A stretch of 64,000 bases of DNA from Dolosigranulum savutiense (GTDB lineage Bacteria; Bacillota; Bacilli; Lactobacillales; Carnobacteriaceae_A), in the NCBI RefSeq assembly GCF_039830095.1, contig NZ_CP142435.1, positions 1,798,001 to 1,862,000 of the forward strand, in the 5' to 3' direction. The notes under the pieces were generated by a model. It had not been told where the DNA came from. It was given only the letters and a program-made list of their open reading frames with translations, and ran no database searches. The first letter of the stretch is position 1. Each line of letters opens with the position of its first letter. Both the position numbers and the translations under genes were made by a program. Below, piece by piece: positions 51,439 through 62,368 of the stretch.

Positions 51439-53388
51439 ATGTGTGATGAGAGAAGTATTGTAGAGCAGCTGAAGAAGGATGCGTATCTATTTAATTCAGG
51501 TCAACATTTTCGTTGTTATCATGCGTTAGGTTGTCATAGAGAAACGCGAGAAGATGTTGAGGGGTTCAGATTAACAACATGGGCGCCAAATGCTCAGGAA
51601 GTTTCAGTGGTTAGTGATTTTACTGACTGGGAATCAGGTCAAGCGTTAAAATTAATTGAGAAAACTGGCTTTTGGACAGGTTTTTTTCCAACAGCTCAAG
51701 AGAAAGATTGCTATAAATATAAAATTGTACAAGCTGATGGAACAGTAAAATTAAAAGCAGATCCATTTGCGTTCGAATATGAAGTCCGGCCGAAAGATGC
51801 ATCGGTCATTAAAACGTTACCGAAAAAGAATTGGTCGGACAATATTTGGATGGCAAATCGTAAGCGCTTAAAGATTTATGAACGACCACTTAATATTTAT
51901 GAAGTGCACTTGAGTTCGTGGAAGCATCATGATGATGGTTCTTGGTACTCGATTAAGGATTTGCAGGCGGAATTAATTCCATATGTAAAAGAAATGGGCT
52001 ACACGCATATTGAATTGATGCCGCTGATGGAGCATCCACTTGATCGGTCCTGGGGGTATCAAATTACTGGATTTTTTGGATTTTCTTCAAAATATGGCAC
52101 GATAGAAGCGTTTCAAGAGTTTGTAGAAGCTTGCCATCAAGCCAATATTGGTGTGTTAGTTGACTGGGTCCCCAGCCATTTTAATCGAAATGACTATGCA
52201 ATGGCATACTTTGATGGGACGCCCCAATTCGAATATGCTGATCCTGATCGGGCGAATAATAACCGTTGGGGGACGCTGAATTTTGATTTAGGAAAGCCAC
52301 AAGTTCATAGTTTCTTAATCTCTAATGCATTATTCTGGTTAGATGTATTTCATTTGGATGGTATTCGTGTTGATGCGGTGAGCAATATGTTGTACTTGGA
52401 TTATGATGATGGGCCGTGGACACCGAATGAAGATGGGACGAATGAAAATAGAGAAGGGATCGCTTTTATCCAAAAAATGAACCGTGTTATTTTCAATGAA
52501 TATAGCGATATTCTTATGATGGCTGAAGAAAGTACAGCTTATCCAGGTGTGACAGCTCCAGTTCATGAGGGGGGTCTTGGGTTTAACTATAAATGGAATA
52601 TGGGCTGGATGAACGATACTTTGCGATTTTTCGAGATGGATCCGGAGTTTCGTAAGTATCATCTGGAATTGATTACGTTTAGCTTCATGTATATCTTCAA
52701 CGAGAATTTTATTTTGCCCTTTTCGCACGATGAAGTGGTTCACGGTAAAAAATCACTGATGCATAAAATGTTTGGTGATCGATACAATCAGTTTGCTGGT
52801 TTGCGCACAATTGAAACCTTCCGCATGACTCATCCGGGAAAGAATTTGCACTTTATGGGAACTGAGTATGGACAGTTTTTGGAGTGGGATGCAGAAGATC
52901 AGCTGGATTGGTTGAATCTAACAGATCCAGTGAATATTAAGCATAAGCACTTTATGAAAACACTCAACGAACTCTATCGTGATCAACGAGCGCTTTGGGA
53001 GATTGATCATAGTTGGGATGGCTTAGTAGTATTGGATGCGGATGATCGGGAACACGCCACATTGAGCTATTTGCGTCAAGGAAAAAATCCGCGTGATTTC
53101 TTAATTGTAGTCTGCAATTTCAAGCCACACGAACATCGACATTATCGCGTTGGGGTACCTTACGAAGGCGTATATGAAGTAATTTTAAATACAGAAATGG
53201 CAGAATTTGGCGGTAAGTGGGAACAGCCACAACCTGCGATGAAAACTATAGATGAAGAGGCTAATAATCAGCCTTATGCAATTGATATGATACTTCCTGC
53301 ATTAAGTGTTTTAATTATTCGACCAAAACGAATTAAAGGCGTTAAAAAACGCGCTATCATAGGAAAGGAGGATGGAAAGACGCTTTAA
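51439..53388 (+). CDS. glgB: 1,4-alpha-glucan branching enzyme
   Basis: 649 residues. It has an N-terminal CBM48-like domain (about 20-130), a GH13 barrel with the nucleophile region [12 protein letters not shown] (D near 312), the acid MAEES (E near 363) and [13 protein letters not shown], and a C-terminal all-beta domain. It creates alpha-1,6 branches in glycogen. In-frame TTG 51418 is rejected because AAAGGGG lies just before ATG 51439. It is first in glgB-C-D-A-P; its stop codon lies inside the loop of the hairpin in front of glgC. Confidence 0.95.
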   Translation: MCDERSIVEQLKKDAYLFNSGQHFRCYHALGCHRETREDVEGFRLTTWAPNAQEVSVVSDFTDWESGQALKLIEKTGFWTGFFPTAQEKDCYKYKIVQADGTVKLKADPFAFEYEVRPKDASVIKTLPKKNWSDNIWMANRKRLKIYERPLNIYEVHLSSWKHHDDGSWYSIKDLQAELIPYVKEMGYTHIELMPLMEHPLDRSWGYQITGFFGFSSKYGTIEAFQEFVEACHQANIGVLVDWVPSHFNRNDYAMAYFDGTPQFEYADPDRANNNRWGTLNFDLGKPQVHSFLISNALFWLDVFHLDGIRVDAVSNMLYLDYDDGPWTPNEDGTNENREGIAFIQKMNRVIFNEYSDILMMAEESTAYPGVTAPVHEGGLGFNYKWNMGWMNDTLRFFEMDPEFRKYHLELITFSFMYIFNENFILPFSHDEVVHGKKSLMHKMFGDRYNQFAGLRTIETFRMTHPGKNLHFMGTEYGQFLEWDAEDQLDWLNLTDPVNIKHKHFMKTLNELYRDQRALWEIDHSWDGLVVLDADDREHATLSYLRQGKNPRDFLIVVCNFKPHEHRHYRVGVPYEGVYEVILNTEMAEFGGKWEQPQPAMKTIDEEANNQPYAIDMILPALSVLIIRPKRIKGVKKRAIIGKEDGKTL

Positions 53389-53407
53389 GTCTTTCCAACA
53401 GCCAATG
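53364..53407 (+). promoter_or_regulatory. Hairpin-bridged ribosome binding site of glgC
   Basis: AAAGGAGG (53364-53371) is immediately followed by the hairpin GGAAAGAC-gctttaa-GTCTTTCC (53374-53396), then 8 nt, then ATG 53405. The linear distance from the end of GGAGG is 33 nt; with the hairpin folded out it is 2 + 8 = 10 nt, the same as for the pepA start at 21756. The glgB stop (53386-53388) is in the loop, so terminating ribosomes would open it. ATG 53372, touching GGAGG, is a poor alternative. Confidence 0.6.
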
Positions 53408-54550
53408 AAAACAGAAGTAGTCGCTATGGTATTAGCCGGAGGGAAAGGATCGCGTTTGGGTAAGCTAACGAACCATATTGCTAAACCAGCCGTTCCATTT
53501 GGTGGGAAATACCGCATTATTGATTATGCATTAAGCAACTGTACGAATTCAGGCATTAAAAATGTCGGAGTCATTACTCAATATCAACCACAAATCTTGA
53601 ATGAACACGTGGGGGGGGGAGAGCCTTGGGGGTTCAACCGTCATAGCGGTGGAGCAACCGTCTTACAGCCTTATTCAAGTACAGAAGGTAAGAAGTGGTT
53701 TGAAGGAACCGCCCATGCGATTTATCAAAACATTGATTATATCGACCGAGTTAATCCAGAGAACGTATTGATTTTATCGGGAGATCATATTTATCAAATG
53801 GATTACTCGGAAATGTTAGACTTCCACCAAGCGAAGAACTCTGACTTGACAGTAGGCGTTATTCCGGTTGAGTGGGAGGAAGCATCGCGTTTTGGGATTA
53901 TGAATACAGACTCAACAGACCGCATTATTGAATTTGAAGAAAAACCAGAACATCCAAAGAGTAATTTAGCTTCAATGGGAATTTATATCTTCAAATGGGA
54001 CAAATTGCGAAAATATTTAATCGATAATCAATCAAAAGATCGCGAAATGATTGACTTCGGCCACCATGTTATTCCAGCTTACTTGAATAATAGTGAGAAT
54101 ATATTTGCTCATGCGTTCAATGGCTATTGGAAAGATGTGGGAACCATTGAATCGCTCTGGAAGGCAAATATGGAATTGATCGATCCATCCCATGAATTAC
54201 GACAAAAGCGTTCAAATTGGCGCGTGCTAACACGTATTTCTAATAGTGTGCCACAGTATACTACGCCAACCGGAACAGTTACTAATTCATTAGTCGCTGA
54301 TGGTGCTTATATTGCCGGAGACGTGACGCACTCCATTATTTCAACCAATGTAAAGATTGGCGCGGGTAGTGTGGTGACGAATAGCTTTATTATGCCAGGT
54401 GTTGTCATTGGGGAAGGCGTTGTGATCAATAACGCTATTATCGGTGAGAATGCCAAAGTTTATGATGATGCGACAGTGATTGGGACAACGGATGAAATAG
54501 CAGTCCTTGGCTATGGAGAAGAATTAGGAGGATTACCTCATGCGGAATAA
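53405..54550 (+). CDS. glgC: Glucose-1-phosphate adenylyltransferase, catalytic subunit
   Basis: 381 residues from ATG 53405. It makes ADP-glucose from ATP and glucose-1-phosphate, the first committed step of glycogen synthesis. Motifs: [14 protein letters not shown] (nucleotide loop), [20 protein letters not shown], the catalytic [12 protein letters not shown] and the sugar-binding [11 protein letters not shown] left-handed beta-helix fills about the last 100 residues. Homologues begin near MKTEVVAM, which supports 53405; ATG 53372 would add 11 residues and has its start abutting the Shine-Dalgarno. glgD overlaps by 11 nt. Confidence 0.93.
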   Translation: MKTEVVAMVLAGGKGSRLGKLTNHIAKPAVPFGGKYRIIDYALSNCTNSGIKNVGVITQYQPQILNEHVGGGEPWGFNRHSGGATVLQPYSSTEGKKWFEGTAHAIYQNIDYIDRVNPENVLILSGDHIYQMDYSEMLDFHQAKNSDLTVGVIPVEWEEASRFGIMNTDSTDRIIEFEEKPEHPKSNLASMGIYIFKWDKLRKYLIDNQSKDREMIDFGHHVIPAYLNNSENIFAHAFNGYWKDVGTIESLWKANMELIDPSHELRQKRSNWRVLTRISNSVPQYTTPTGTVTNSLVADGAYIAGDVTHSIISTNVKIGAGSVVTNSFIMPGVVIGEGVVINNAIIGENAKVYDDATVIGTTDEIAVLGYGEELGGLPHAE

Positions 54551-55706
54551 AATGGCAGTTATATTAAATTATATTCAAGATGATACGCAATTAAGACCTC
54601 TGACGCAGCATCGACCGATTGCAACATTACCCATTGCAGGACGTTATCGCTTAGTCGACTTTATTTTCTCCAGTATGTACAATGCAGAAGTTGTTTCCGG
54701 CGCTCTCTTTCTGTCGGGCAGTGGTCATTCCTTATATGATCATGTACGTTCTGGATCAGAATGGGGATTGGATTCCAATGTTGGTGGCGGCTTATTTACC
54801 CATTCGCAGGTTCGATTAAAATTAAATGATGAGTTAAATGGAGAAGATTCCAAACAATATTACCAAAATCACCGCAAATATATCGATAAAACCTCGGCTG
54901 AACATGTCTTAGTAGCTGGTGGTGGTTTATTATTTAATATTAACTTGAATGCGTTGTTCCAATCACATAAAGAAAATAACACAAAGATTTCAGCGGTCTT
55001 TAAGCGAGTGAACCGTAATGAATTGCCACAACATACAGCTATATCTGCTTTACAATTTTCAGATGATGAGTCTGTTCTTGGCATTGAACCAATCACTCAT
55101 GACTCTGAGCAAATAGTGCCTGCGAACTTGAAAATGACCCTCGTGGATAAAGAACTGTTTAAACAATTTGTTGATTATGCGGAGGAGAACCACTTAACCA
55201 TTGATGCGGATGAGATGATGCATTTTGCACTAGCAACAGATGTTCCAATTGCTAGTTTTGAATATACAGGGTATTTGAAATCTCTTGAGACAATTAAGGA
55301 TTATTATCAAGCGAATATGGATATGCTAGAAGAAGCGAAATTTAATTCACTATTCTATCGCAATAGTCCTGTTATTACTCGCATCCACCATTCAGCCCCG
55401 ACATATTATGGAAAAGAAGCTAATGTAACAGCATCACTTATCGCTAGTGGGGGAAATATCTATGGTGATGTCACACGATCTGTTCTGTTCAGAAAGGTCA
55501 CGGTCGGTCAGGGATCAGTTGTAAGCGAATCGATTATGAACAGCGGATCTAAAGTAGGAAGCAATGTACAGCTTAAACATGTTGTTCTAGATAAAGATGT
55601 TATTATTGAAGACAATATTACGTTAGCAGGAACGGTCGATGAACCAATAATTATTCAGAAAGGTGCACATGTGACAGCAAGTGTAGCAGAAGAGTTAGGA
55701 GTGTAG
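54540..55706 (+). CDS. glgD: Glucose-1-phosphate adenylyltransferase, GlgD subunit
   Basis: 388 residues, paralogue of GlgC. The nucleotide-loop motif [10 protein letters not shown] is missing; the N-terminus reads [34 protein letters not shown], typical of GlgD, a regulatory or weakly catalytic subunit that forms a heterotetramer with GlgC. C-terminal hexapeptide beta-helix present. AGGAGG lies 8 nt before the ATG inside glgC, and the genes overlap by 11 nt, so expression is coupled. Confidence 0.93.
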   Translation: MRNKMAVILNYIQDDTQLRPLTQHRPIATLPIAGRYRLVDFIFSSMYNAEVVSGALFLSGSGHSLYDHVRSGSEWGLDSNVGGGLFTHSQVRLKLNDELNGEDSKQYYQNHRKYIDKTSAEHVLVAGGGLLFNINLNALFQSHKENNTKISAVFKRVNRNELPQHTAISALQFSDDESVLGIEPITHDSEQIVPANLKMTLVDKELFKQFVDYAEENHLTIDADEMMHFALATDVPIASFEYTGYLKSLETIKDYYQANMDMLEEAKFNSLFYRNSPVITRIHHSAPTYYGKEANVTASLIASGGNIYGDVTRSVLFRKVTVGQGSVVSESIMNSGSKVGSNVQLKHVVLDKDVIIEDNITLAGTVDEPIIIQKGAHVTASVAEELGV

Positions 55707-55708
55707 AG

Positions 55709-57142
55709 ATGAAAGTATTATTTGCTTCGGCAGAAGCGGCCCCATTCTTCAAGTCAGGTGGCTTGGGGGATGTGGCAGGTTCTTTACCAAAAGAATTAAA
55801 AAAACAAGGTATCGATATTCGTGTCGTTTTACCGAATCATGGTGTTCTACCTGAAAAATATGCCGAACAATTAGAGGTAGTAACTGAATTTACAGTGGAT
55901 GTCGGTTGGCGCCGACAATATTGTGGCATTAAGCAACTTATCTTAGATGATGTGGTATATTATTTTGTCGATAATTTAGACTACTTTAATCGTGAGTCAG
56001 TGTATGGATACGATGATGATGGTGAACGCTATGCCTTCTTTTCGTTAGCAATTATGGAGATGATGGAGAAGATTGATTTTATTCCAGATGTCTTGCATGC
56101 AAATGATTGGCATACCGCAGCCGTTACCTTCTTATTACGTGATAAGTATCATTGGATTGACGCTTATGCGGATATTAAAACGGTCTTGTCAATTCATAAT
56201 TTGAAATATCAAGGTGAATTTGGAGAGGCTATTTTAAGTGACTGGTACGGGATTGGCTATAATATTTATATGGATAACGGAGCTAAGCATCATAATGCAG
56301 TTAATATCTTAAAAGGTGGGATTTACTACGCAGACCGTGTAACGACTGTCAGTCCAACCTATGCCGAAGAAATTAAGACCCCTGAATTTGGTCATGGCTT
56401 GGATGGGGTGTTACGTGATGTTGATTACAAGTTGAGTGGTATCTTGAATGGGATTGATTATGCAGTGAATGATCCAGCTACAGATACTACAATTCAATAC
56501 AACTATGATGTTGATACCATTGATCAAAAAGTTAAAAATAAAACATATTTGCAAGAAAAAGTAGGTCTGCCAGTCGATGAAGAGGTTGTATTAATCGGGA
56601 TGGTTAGTCGACTAACAGAACAAAAAGGGTTTCGCTTAGTTGAGATTATTATGGATGCTTTAACCAATCGCCGGGTACAAATTATTTTATTGGGAACCGG
56701 TGAGAAGTCGATTGAAGATAGCTTCAAGTATTTTGATTGGGCATATGATGGACAGGTACGGGCTATTATTGATTTTGATGTCACCTTAGCTCAAGAAATT
56801 TATGCTGGGGCGGATCTTTTCTTGATGCCAAGTGCGTTCGAACCATGTGGCTTATCGCAGATGATCAGTATGCGTTATGGCACATTACCACTTGTACATG
56901 AAATCGGTGGCTTAAAAGATACAGTTGCACTATACAACAAATACGACATCACTGGGACCGGCTTTAGTTTCAATCACTTTGATTGGTGGGTGTTATTAAA
57001 CACATTGGATGATGCAATAGGTGTATATTACAACCATCATGATAATTGGCAAACTATCCAAAAACAAGCCATGCAAACTGATTTCAGTTGGCAAAAATCA
57101 ACTCAGAAATATATTAATTTATATCAATCAATTGCTTATTAA
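55709..57142 (+). CDS. glgA: Glycogen synthase (GT5)
   Basis: 477 residues. It elongates alpha-1,4-glucan from ADP-glucose. The N-terminal ADP-binding motif is KSGGLGDVAGSLPKEL (K15). The C-terminal GT-B lobe has RLTEQKGF, GTGEKSIED and the donor-site PSAFEPCGLSQM. AGGAG precedes the ATG, and it begins 2 nt after the glgD stop. Standard length. Confidence 0.95.
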   Translation: MKVLFASAEAAPFFKSGGLGDVAGSLPKELKKQGIDIRVVLPNHGVLPEKYAEQLEVVTEFTVDVGWRRQYCGIKQLILDDVVYYFVDNLDYFNRESVYGYDDDGERYAFFSLAIMEMMEKIDFIPDVLHANDWHTAAVTFLLRDKYHWIDAYADIKTVLSIHNLKYQGEFGEAILSDWYGIGYNIYMDNGAKHHNAVNILKGGIYYADRVTTVSPTYAEEIKTPEFGHGLDGVLRDVDYKLSGILNGIDYAVNDPATDTTIQYNYDVDTIDQKVKNKTYLQEKVGLPVDEEVVLIGMVSRLTEQKGFRLVEIIMDALTNRRVQIILLGTGEKSIEDSFKYFDWAYDGQVRAIIDFDVTLAQEIYAGADLFLMPSAFEPCGLSQMISMRYGTLPLVHEIGGLKDTVALYNKYDITGTGFSFNHFDWWVLLNTLDDAIGVYYNHHDNWQTIQKQAMQTDFSWQKSTQKYINLYQSIAY

Positions 57143-57231
57143 GGCTTGCAGTTTTTAATGATTAATCTATAATTGTATTGTTACTATGTTTTAAAATAAG
57201 AGTGCAAATAACGTATAAAAGGGGAACATGA

Positions 57232-59667
57232 ATGGAATTAACGACAAAGCAATTTGTGAAAGATTTTAAGGAACGGTATTTTAATAAATATTCAAATGAG
57301 TATACCACTGGAACCGATGAGCAATTGTACTATGCTCTTGGGACATTGATTAGAAGTTATGCCTCTAAGGGTTGGAAAAGCATGCGCGATAACTATATTG
57401 ATAATCGCCGCAAGCAAGTGTATTACTTTTCGATTGAGTTTTTGCCGGGGAAATTCTTACTGAAGAATGCGTACAATTTGGGGATTCTTGAGACGGTAAA
57501 AGAAGGGTTGAAAGAATTAGATCTTGACTTGGATCGAATTGTTGAGATTGAGCCAGAACCAGCAATTGGGAATGGTGGTTTAGGACGTTTAGCCTCTTGT
57601 TATTTAGATTCAGGAGCAGCGCTTGGCTTGCCAGTTCATGGAAATGGTATTCGTTATAAATACGGACTTTTTAAGCAAAAATTTGTCGATGGTCACCAAG
57701 TTGAGTTGCCAGATAATTGGTTGAAGGATCCATACCCATGGGAGATTCGCAATAATGTCTCAGCAGTAACTGTACGTATGGGCGGAAATGTTTGGATGCG
57801 TGAAGATGGGATTGGTGGTTTAGAACCCGTCTACGAAGATACGTTAGATATTTTAGCGGTACCATATGATAATGCTTTAATTGGCTATAATGAAGCAACA
57901 ACCAATAATTTACGTTTATGGTCGGCGGAAGTGACACCTGAAGATGAAGGCAAGTTGGATAAACATTCTCGCTTGCAAATCAAAGAAATTAACGAAAATC
58001 TTTATCCGGATGATACGACATATGAAGGGAAACGTCTGCGCCTAAAACAAGAATATTTCTTTGTATCAGCAGGCGTCCAAAGTGTTATTCGCCAGTTCAA
58101 AAAATACGACTTACCGCGTAAACAAATTCCAGATAAAATCGCGATTCAAATCAATGATACACACCCCGCGTTAGTTATTCCTGAAATGATGCGTATTTTA
58201 CTTGATGAAGAGAAGTTATCTTGGGAACGGGCGTGGGAGATTACGGTGAACACAGTAGCTTATACCAACCATACCATCTTAAGTGAAGCGATGGAAACCT
58301 GGGAAATTGGCATGTTTAAAGAACTCTTGCCACGAATGTATCAAATTATTGAAGAAATTAACCGTCGCCATGTTCAAGAACAACTGCCACTTTACGGTCG
58401 TTCCTTAACATATGCCACTCAAATTATTAAAGATGGCCAAATTCATATGGCACACTTGGCGATAATCGGTTCACACAGCACAAATGGTGTAGCAAGCTTA
58501 CACACTGAAATCTTAAAAGATGATAGTTTGAAACAGTTCTATGAAATGTTCCCGCACCGCTTCAATAATAAAACAAATGGGATTACGCAACGTCGCTTCT
58601 TGCACTTATGCAATCCAGGCCTGACTGAGCTTATTACGAAAAAAATTGGTAATGAATGGAAAACCAACCCTTCTGAACTGAAAATCTTTAAAGGGCAAGA
58701 AACAAATAAACAAACTTTAAAAGAGCTTGAAAAAGTGAAGTTAGCTAATAAAAAACGCCTAGCTAAATATGTGAAAGAACAACAAGGGTTAGAGATTAAC
58801 ACGGATGCGATCTTTGATGTAATGATCAAGCGACTTCATGCGTACAAGCGTCAACAACTACAACTCTTGCACATTATTGACCGTTACTTACGCATTAAAG
58901 TGGACGGCGAGACCGATATTCAACCCCGCGTGTTTATCTTCGGAGCTAAAGCAGCACCCGGTTATCGCTTCGCTAAGCAAGTCATTAAAATGATTAATGA
59001 ATTGGCTTACTTGATTAATCATGATGATGAGGTTAATGACAAGCTTCAAATTGTTTTCATCGAGAACTACAATGTTTCCAAAGCTGAATATATTATTCCA
59101 GCTGCTGAGATTAGTGAGCAAATTTCACTCGCTGGAAAAGAAGCAAGTGGAACAGGGAACATGAAGATGATGCTGAACGGCGCTATTACAGTCGGAACAA
59201 TGGATGGTGCTAATGTTGAAATTCATGATTATGTCGGCGAAGATAATATCTACATCTTCGGAATGGACCGCGAAGAAGTTCGTGATATGAATTGGAGTGG
59301 CGGCTACAACCCACGTGAATTTTATGAGACCAATCCACGTCTGCAACGTGCTATTAATGCTTTAGTTGATGGCACGATTCCAAATGTGACTCACGAAGGA
59401 CGTGATATTTATGACGCGTTCTTAGTACACGGTGATGAATATTACTGCTTGAAAGATTTTGATAGCTTTGTTCACGTTCAAGAAGATGTTGACAAGTTAT
59501 ATCAAAATAAAACAGAATGGAATCGTAAATCACTGCTGAATATTGCCAGTGCCGGTCCATTCTCCAGTGACTTTGCTGTAGCTCGTTATGCGACTGATAT
59601 TTGGAATGCACGCCCTGTTCACAAAGCGAAAAAAGATCAAGTGGTCTCTTTTGATCAACCGATTTAA
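57232..59667 (+). CDS. glgP: Glycogen phosphorylase (GT35)
   Basis: 811 residues. It releases glucose-1-phosphate from glycogen ends using phosphate and PLP. The PLP lysine is K645 in EASGTGNMKMMLNG. Other family blocks are GNGGLGRLASCYLDS, INDTHPAL and KTNGITQRRF. AAAAGGGG lies 7 nt before the ATG. It is last in glgB-C-D-A-P, 89 nt after glgA, with a weak terminator-like hairpin behind it. Confidence 0.95.
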   Translation: MELTTKQFVKDFKERYFNKYSNEYTTGTDEQLYYALGTLIRSYASKGWKSMRDNYIDNRRKQVYYFSIEFLPGKFLLKNAYNLGILETVKEGLKELDLDLDRIVEIEPEPAIGNGGLGRLASCYLDSGAALGLPVHGNGIRYKYGLFKQKFVDGHQVELPDNWLKDPYPWEIRNNVSAVTVRMGGNVWMREDGIGGLEPVYEDTLDILAVPYDNALIGYNEATTNNLRLWSAEVTPEDEGKLDKHSRLQIKEINENLYPDDTTYEGKRLRLKQEYFFVSAGVQSVIRQFKKYDLPRKQIPDKIAIQINDTHPALVIPEMMRILLDEEKLSWERAWEITVNTVAYTNHTILSEAMETWEIGMFKELLPRMYQIIEEINRRHVQEQLPLYGRSLTYATQIIKDGQIHMAHLAIIGSHSTNGVASLHTEILKDDSLKQFYEMFPHRFNNKTNGITQRRFLHLCNPGLTELITKKIGNEWKTNPSELKIFKGQETNKQTLKELEKVKLANKKRLAKYVKEQQGLEINTDAIFDVMIKRLHAYKRQQLQLLHIIDRYLRIKVDGETDIQPRVFIFGAKAAPGYRFAKQVIKMINELAYLINHDDEVNDKLQIVFIENYNVSKAEYIIPAAEISEQISLAGKEASGTGNMKMMLNGAITVGTMDGANVEIHDYVGEDNIYIFGMDREEVRDMNWSGGYNPREFYETNPRLQRAINALVDGTIPNVTHEGRDIYDAFLVHGDEYYCLKDFDSFVHVQEDVDKLYQNKTEWNRKSLLNIASAGPFSSDFAVARYATDIWNARPVHKAKKDQVVSFDQPI

Positions 59668-59694
59668 GGCATAAAAAATAGATGAAATCGAGAG

Positions 59695-59721
59695 GCGGAA
59701 GGAGTAGTCTTTCCGCTTTTC
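59695..59721 (+). terminator. Terminator-like hairpin after glgP
   Basis: GCGGAAGGA / TCTTTCCGC with one G-U pair and a GTAG loop, followed by TTTTCG. It may let part of transcription continue into the GH13 gene. Confidence 0.7.
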
Positions 59722-59754
59722 GTTATGGGATAGATGTTACAAGAAAGGAATCAT

Positions 59755-61587
59755 ATGACAGAGGGAATGGAATTAGTTTATTACAATTCATGGAATCAAT
59801 CGTGCAAGCAACCGTTTGGAGCGAGTCAAGCGGGGGAGATGATTGATTTTACCGTATATCGAACGCATCCAGGCGTTCGGGCGATCTATTTACAAGTACA
59901 TAAAGATTATGGGGCCTATGAAGAAGTGAAGTTAGCGCAATCGAAAGACCGATTTTCTGGAAGCTATCAATTAAATCAAGGAGCAGGATTATATTTTTAT
60001 TCATTTCGGCTTGAAGTCACTTTGAATGGGCAAGATCACCAATTCTTTTTAGGTAATCATGCGGATGAATTGGGTGGTGTTGGTCAATTATATGTACTAA
60101 ACGAAGAGGTGAGGAAGTATCAGATAACTGCAGTTGAGCGAGACGATCCAGCACCAGACTGGTTCCGCCAAGGGGTAGTGTATCATATTTTTGTCGACCG
60201 ATTCTTTAATGGGACAGATGATGGACGCATTTTATCACCTAAGCGCGATGCTGTTATTTACACTGAAGGAGCAGAACGTCCCCATTATATAAAAAATGAA
60301 GCCGGGGAAATTGTGCGATGGGATTTTTATGGAGGTAATCTGCTAGGGATTATTAAAAAATTACCCTACTTACAGGAATTAGGTGTGACCATCTTGTATT
60401 TAAGTCCTATTTTTGAAGCACGAAGTAATCATAAGTATGATACAGCAGATTTTTTGAAAATTGATCCGATGTTTGGTGATGAAGAGACATTCCAACAGTT
60501 AATTGATCATGCGGCTGAGTTTGGGATAAAAATTATTTTGGATGGTGTGTTTAATCATACCGGTTTCGACAGTCGTTACTTTAATGGAGAAGGGACATAT
60601 GAGACCGTGGGGGCCTATCAATCGACTGAGAGCCCGTATTATGAGTGGTATGACTTTTCGCAACATCCGGATGAATTCGAAAGTTGGTGGGGAATTAAGG
60701 ACTTGCCAACGTTGAATTCGGATTTACCATCTGTGCGTGAGTTTATTTTTGAAGGAGCCGAGAGTGTGGTGCGGACTTGGTCACAGATGGGCTTAGGCGG
60801 TTGGCGCATCGATGTGGCAGATGAATTGTCAGATCAGTTTTTGGAAGGATTGCGTCAAGCTTTGGAAGAGAGTGCACTTGATCAGCCCGTTTTAATTGGA
60901 GAAGTTTGGGAAGATGCGACGAACAAGATTGCTTATGGGAAACGTCGCGAATATATACTTGGGGATATGTTGCATGGGGTGATGAATTATCCGTTTACAG
61001 ATATTATTATTGCCTTCTTAACTGGTGAATTATCGGCGCATGGCACTGTGAAGGCATTGATGAATCTAAAGGAAAATTATCCGTCAGCGATGCTCCATAG
61101 TAACTTGAACAATATTAGTACTCATGATTCTGTGCGCATTAAGACTGCTTTGGGCGAAGCAACGGAATTAGTTAAATTAGCATTCAGCTTAATGTTTGTC
61201 TTGCCAGGTGTGCCGACGATTTATTATGGAGATGAAGCTGGACTATCTGGGGAAGAAGATCCAGATAATCGTCGGCCGTATCCTTGGGGCAGAGAAGATA
61301 TCAGTCTTCGTGATGAAGTGAGAGAGTGGGCGCACCGCCGTACTAACTTATCGGCACTGTCTGAGGGGGAATTTGTACCATTTGCTTTAGGTGATTGTCT
61401 AGGTGTTTTACGTTATCAGAATGCGGAAGAATGGGTATTATTGGTGCTGAACCCGACTGATGCGGAACAAGATGTGATATTTAGCGAGTTAGAAAGCTTT
61501 GCCCATCAATTTACGGCAGATGGATTAGAATCAATAGCTCCGACTGCACAAGTGCCACCTAAACGTGCTATACTATATATATCATAA
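59755..61587 (+). CDS. GH13 neopullulanase/debranching-type glycosidase, intracellular
   Basis: 610 residues without a signal peptide. It has an N-terminal CBM34-like beta domain (about 1-120) and a GH13 barrel (about 130-520) with [20 protein letters not shown], the nucleophile D353 ([11 protein letters not shown]), acid E383 (IGEVWED) and STHDSVR, then a C-terminal beta domain. Likely to cut alpha-1,6 or alpha-1,4 bonds of glycogen or imported maltodextrin. It substitutes functionally for a glgX/amyX in this operon. ATG 59755, preceded by AAAGGA, is preferred over ATG 59734. Confidence 0.85.
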   Translation: MTEGMELVYYNSWNQSCKQPFGASQAGEMIDFTVYRTHPGVRAIYLQVHKDYGAYEEVKLAQSKDRFSGSYQLNQGAGLYFYSFRLEVTLNGQDHQFFLGNHADELGGVGQLYVLNEEVRKYQITAVERDDPAPDWFRQGVVYHIFVDRFFNGTDDGRILSPKRDAVIYTEGAERPHYIKNEAGEIVRWDFYGGNLLGIIKKLPYLQELGVTILYLSPIFEARSNHKYDTADFLKIDPMFGDEETFQQLIDHAAEFGIKIILDGVFNHTGFDSRYFNGEGTYETVGAYQSTESPYYEWYDFSQHPDEFESWWGIKDLPTLNSDLPSVREFIFEGAESVVRTWSQMGLGGWRIDVADELSDQFLEGLRQALEESALDQPVLIGEVWEDATNKIAYGKRREYILGDMLHGVMNYPFTDIIIAFLTGELSAHGTVKALMNLKENYPSAMLHSNLNNISTHDSVRIKTALGEATELVKLAFSLMFVLPGVPTIYYGDEAGLSGEEDPDNRRPYPWGREDISLRDEVREWAHRRTNLSALSEGEFVPFALGDCLGVLRYQNAEEWVLLVLNPTDAEQDVIFSELESFAHQFTADGLESIAPTAQVPPKRAILYIS

Positions 61588-61606
61588 AAAAAGAAAGGTT
61601 GATTGG

Positions 61607-61987
61607 ATGAAATCATTAGAATCAGCGAAAGCGCCAGCCGCAGTGGGACCTTACTCACAAGCGATTGTCAGTGGTGATTTTGTATTTTTATCAGGACAAC
61701 TCGGAATTGACCGGCAGACAGGAGAGTTAGTCGAGGGTATTGAAGCGCAGACGAAGCAGGCCTTCCAAAATATTAGTTATGTTTTAGCTGAAGCTAATTT
61801 GACATTAGCTGATGTGGTGAAAGTGACCGTTTATTTAGCTAATCTGGCTGATTACGCAGTCGTGAATGACATTTATGCAGAGCAATTCAGTGAACCGTTC
61901 CCGGCTCGCAGTGCCTTCCAAGTGGCAGCCTTACCCTTAGGTGGTGCTGTTGAGATTGAAGTGATTGCAGCCCGTTCAGAGAATTAA
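61607..61987 (+). CDS. ridA: RidA/YjgF-family enamine/imine deaminase
   Basis: 126 residues, a typical trimeric RidA. Motifs: APAAVGPYSQAI, FLSGQLG, and the C-terminal FPARSAFQVAALPLGGAVEIEVIA with the active-site arginine. It removes reactive 2-aminoacrylate-type intermediates in the cytosol. ATG 61607, after GAAAGG, is preferred over the longer 61565. An extended -10 (TGcTATACT, 61566-61574) overlaps the end of the GH13 gene. Confidence 0.95.
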   Translation: MKSLESAKAPAAVGPYSQAIVSGDFVFLSGQLGIDRQTGELVEGIEAQTKQAFQNISYVLAEANLTLADVVKVTVYLANLADYAVVNDIYAEQFSEPFPARSAFQVAALPLGGAVEIEVIAARSEN

Positions 61988-62019
61988 GGATAAATCATAT
62001 TTTTTTCAAATGATTTGAG

Positions 62020-62048
62020 TTGATTGAGGCTATTAATTGACTTATAAT
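62020..62048 (+). promoter_or_regulatory. Promoter of the CsbD-like gene
   Basis: TTGATT, 17-nt spacer, TATAAT; 30 nt before the ATG. It looks like a vegetative promoter, not a sigma-B one. Confidence 0.75.
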
Positions 62049-62078
62049 TCTAACTATAACAATGAAAGGATGATTCAT

Positions 62079-62276
62079 ATGCCATTAAGCGATGATGTAA
62101 AAGGAAAAGCTAAAGAAGTTAAAGGGAAAGCGACTGACGATAAAGGGAAAGAATTAGAAGGTAAAGCACAACAAGCTGCTTCTAAAGCAAAAGATACAGC
62201 GAAAGACTTGAAAGAAAAAGCTGAAGATGCTTTTGAAGGGGCAAAAAACGCAGTTAAAGATGCTTTTAATGACTAA
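62079..62276 (+). CDS. CsbD-family stress protein
   Basis: 65 residues, highly charged, K/A/E-rich repeats of KGKA/EGKA. Matches the CsbD family (PF05532) of general-stress proteins with unknown molecular role; probably unfolded or helical in the cytosol. GAAAGGA lies 8 nt before ATG 62079; the longer frame from 62037 is not needed. It has a strong promoter and terminator of its own, which suggests an abundant small monocistronic mRNA. Confidence 0.88.
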   Translation: MPLSDDVKGKAKEVKGKATDDKGKELEGKAQQAASKAKDTAKDLKEKAEDAFEGAKNAVKDAFND

Positions 62277-62290
62277 TCATAACTGAGTTG

Positions 62291-62322
62291 AAAAAACGCC
62301 ACTATATGTAGTGGCGTTTTTT
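62291..62322 (+). terminator. Intrinsic terminator of the CsbD-like gene
   Basis: AAAAAACGCCACTA, TATG loop, TAGTGGCGTTTTTT: a perfect stem with a T-run. Confidence 0.95.
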
Positions 62323-62368
62323 CACTTAAAATAACATGTTTTGATATGTTTTAGGAAGGAGGACGAAA

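Noticed and set aside
53372-53404. ATG 53372 as glgC start
   Set aside because: GGAGG directly touches this ATG (zero spacing) and it would add 11 residues absent from the family; kept only as an alternative.
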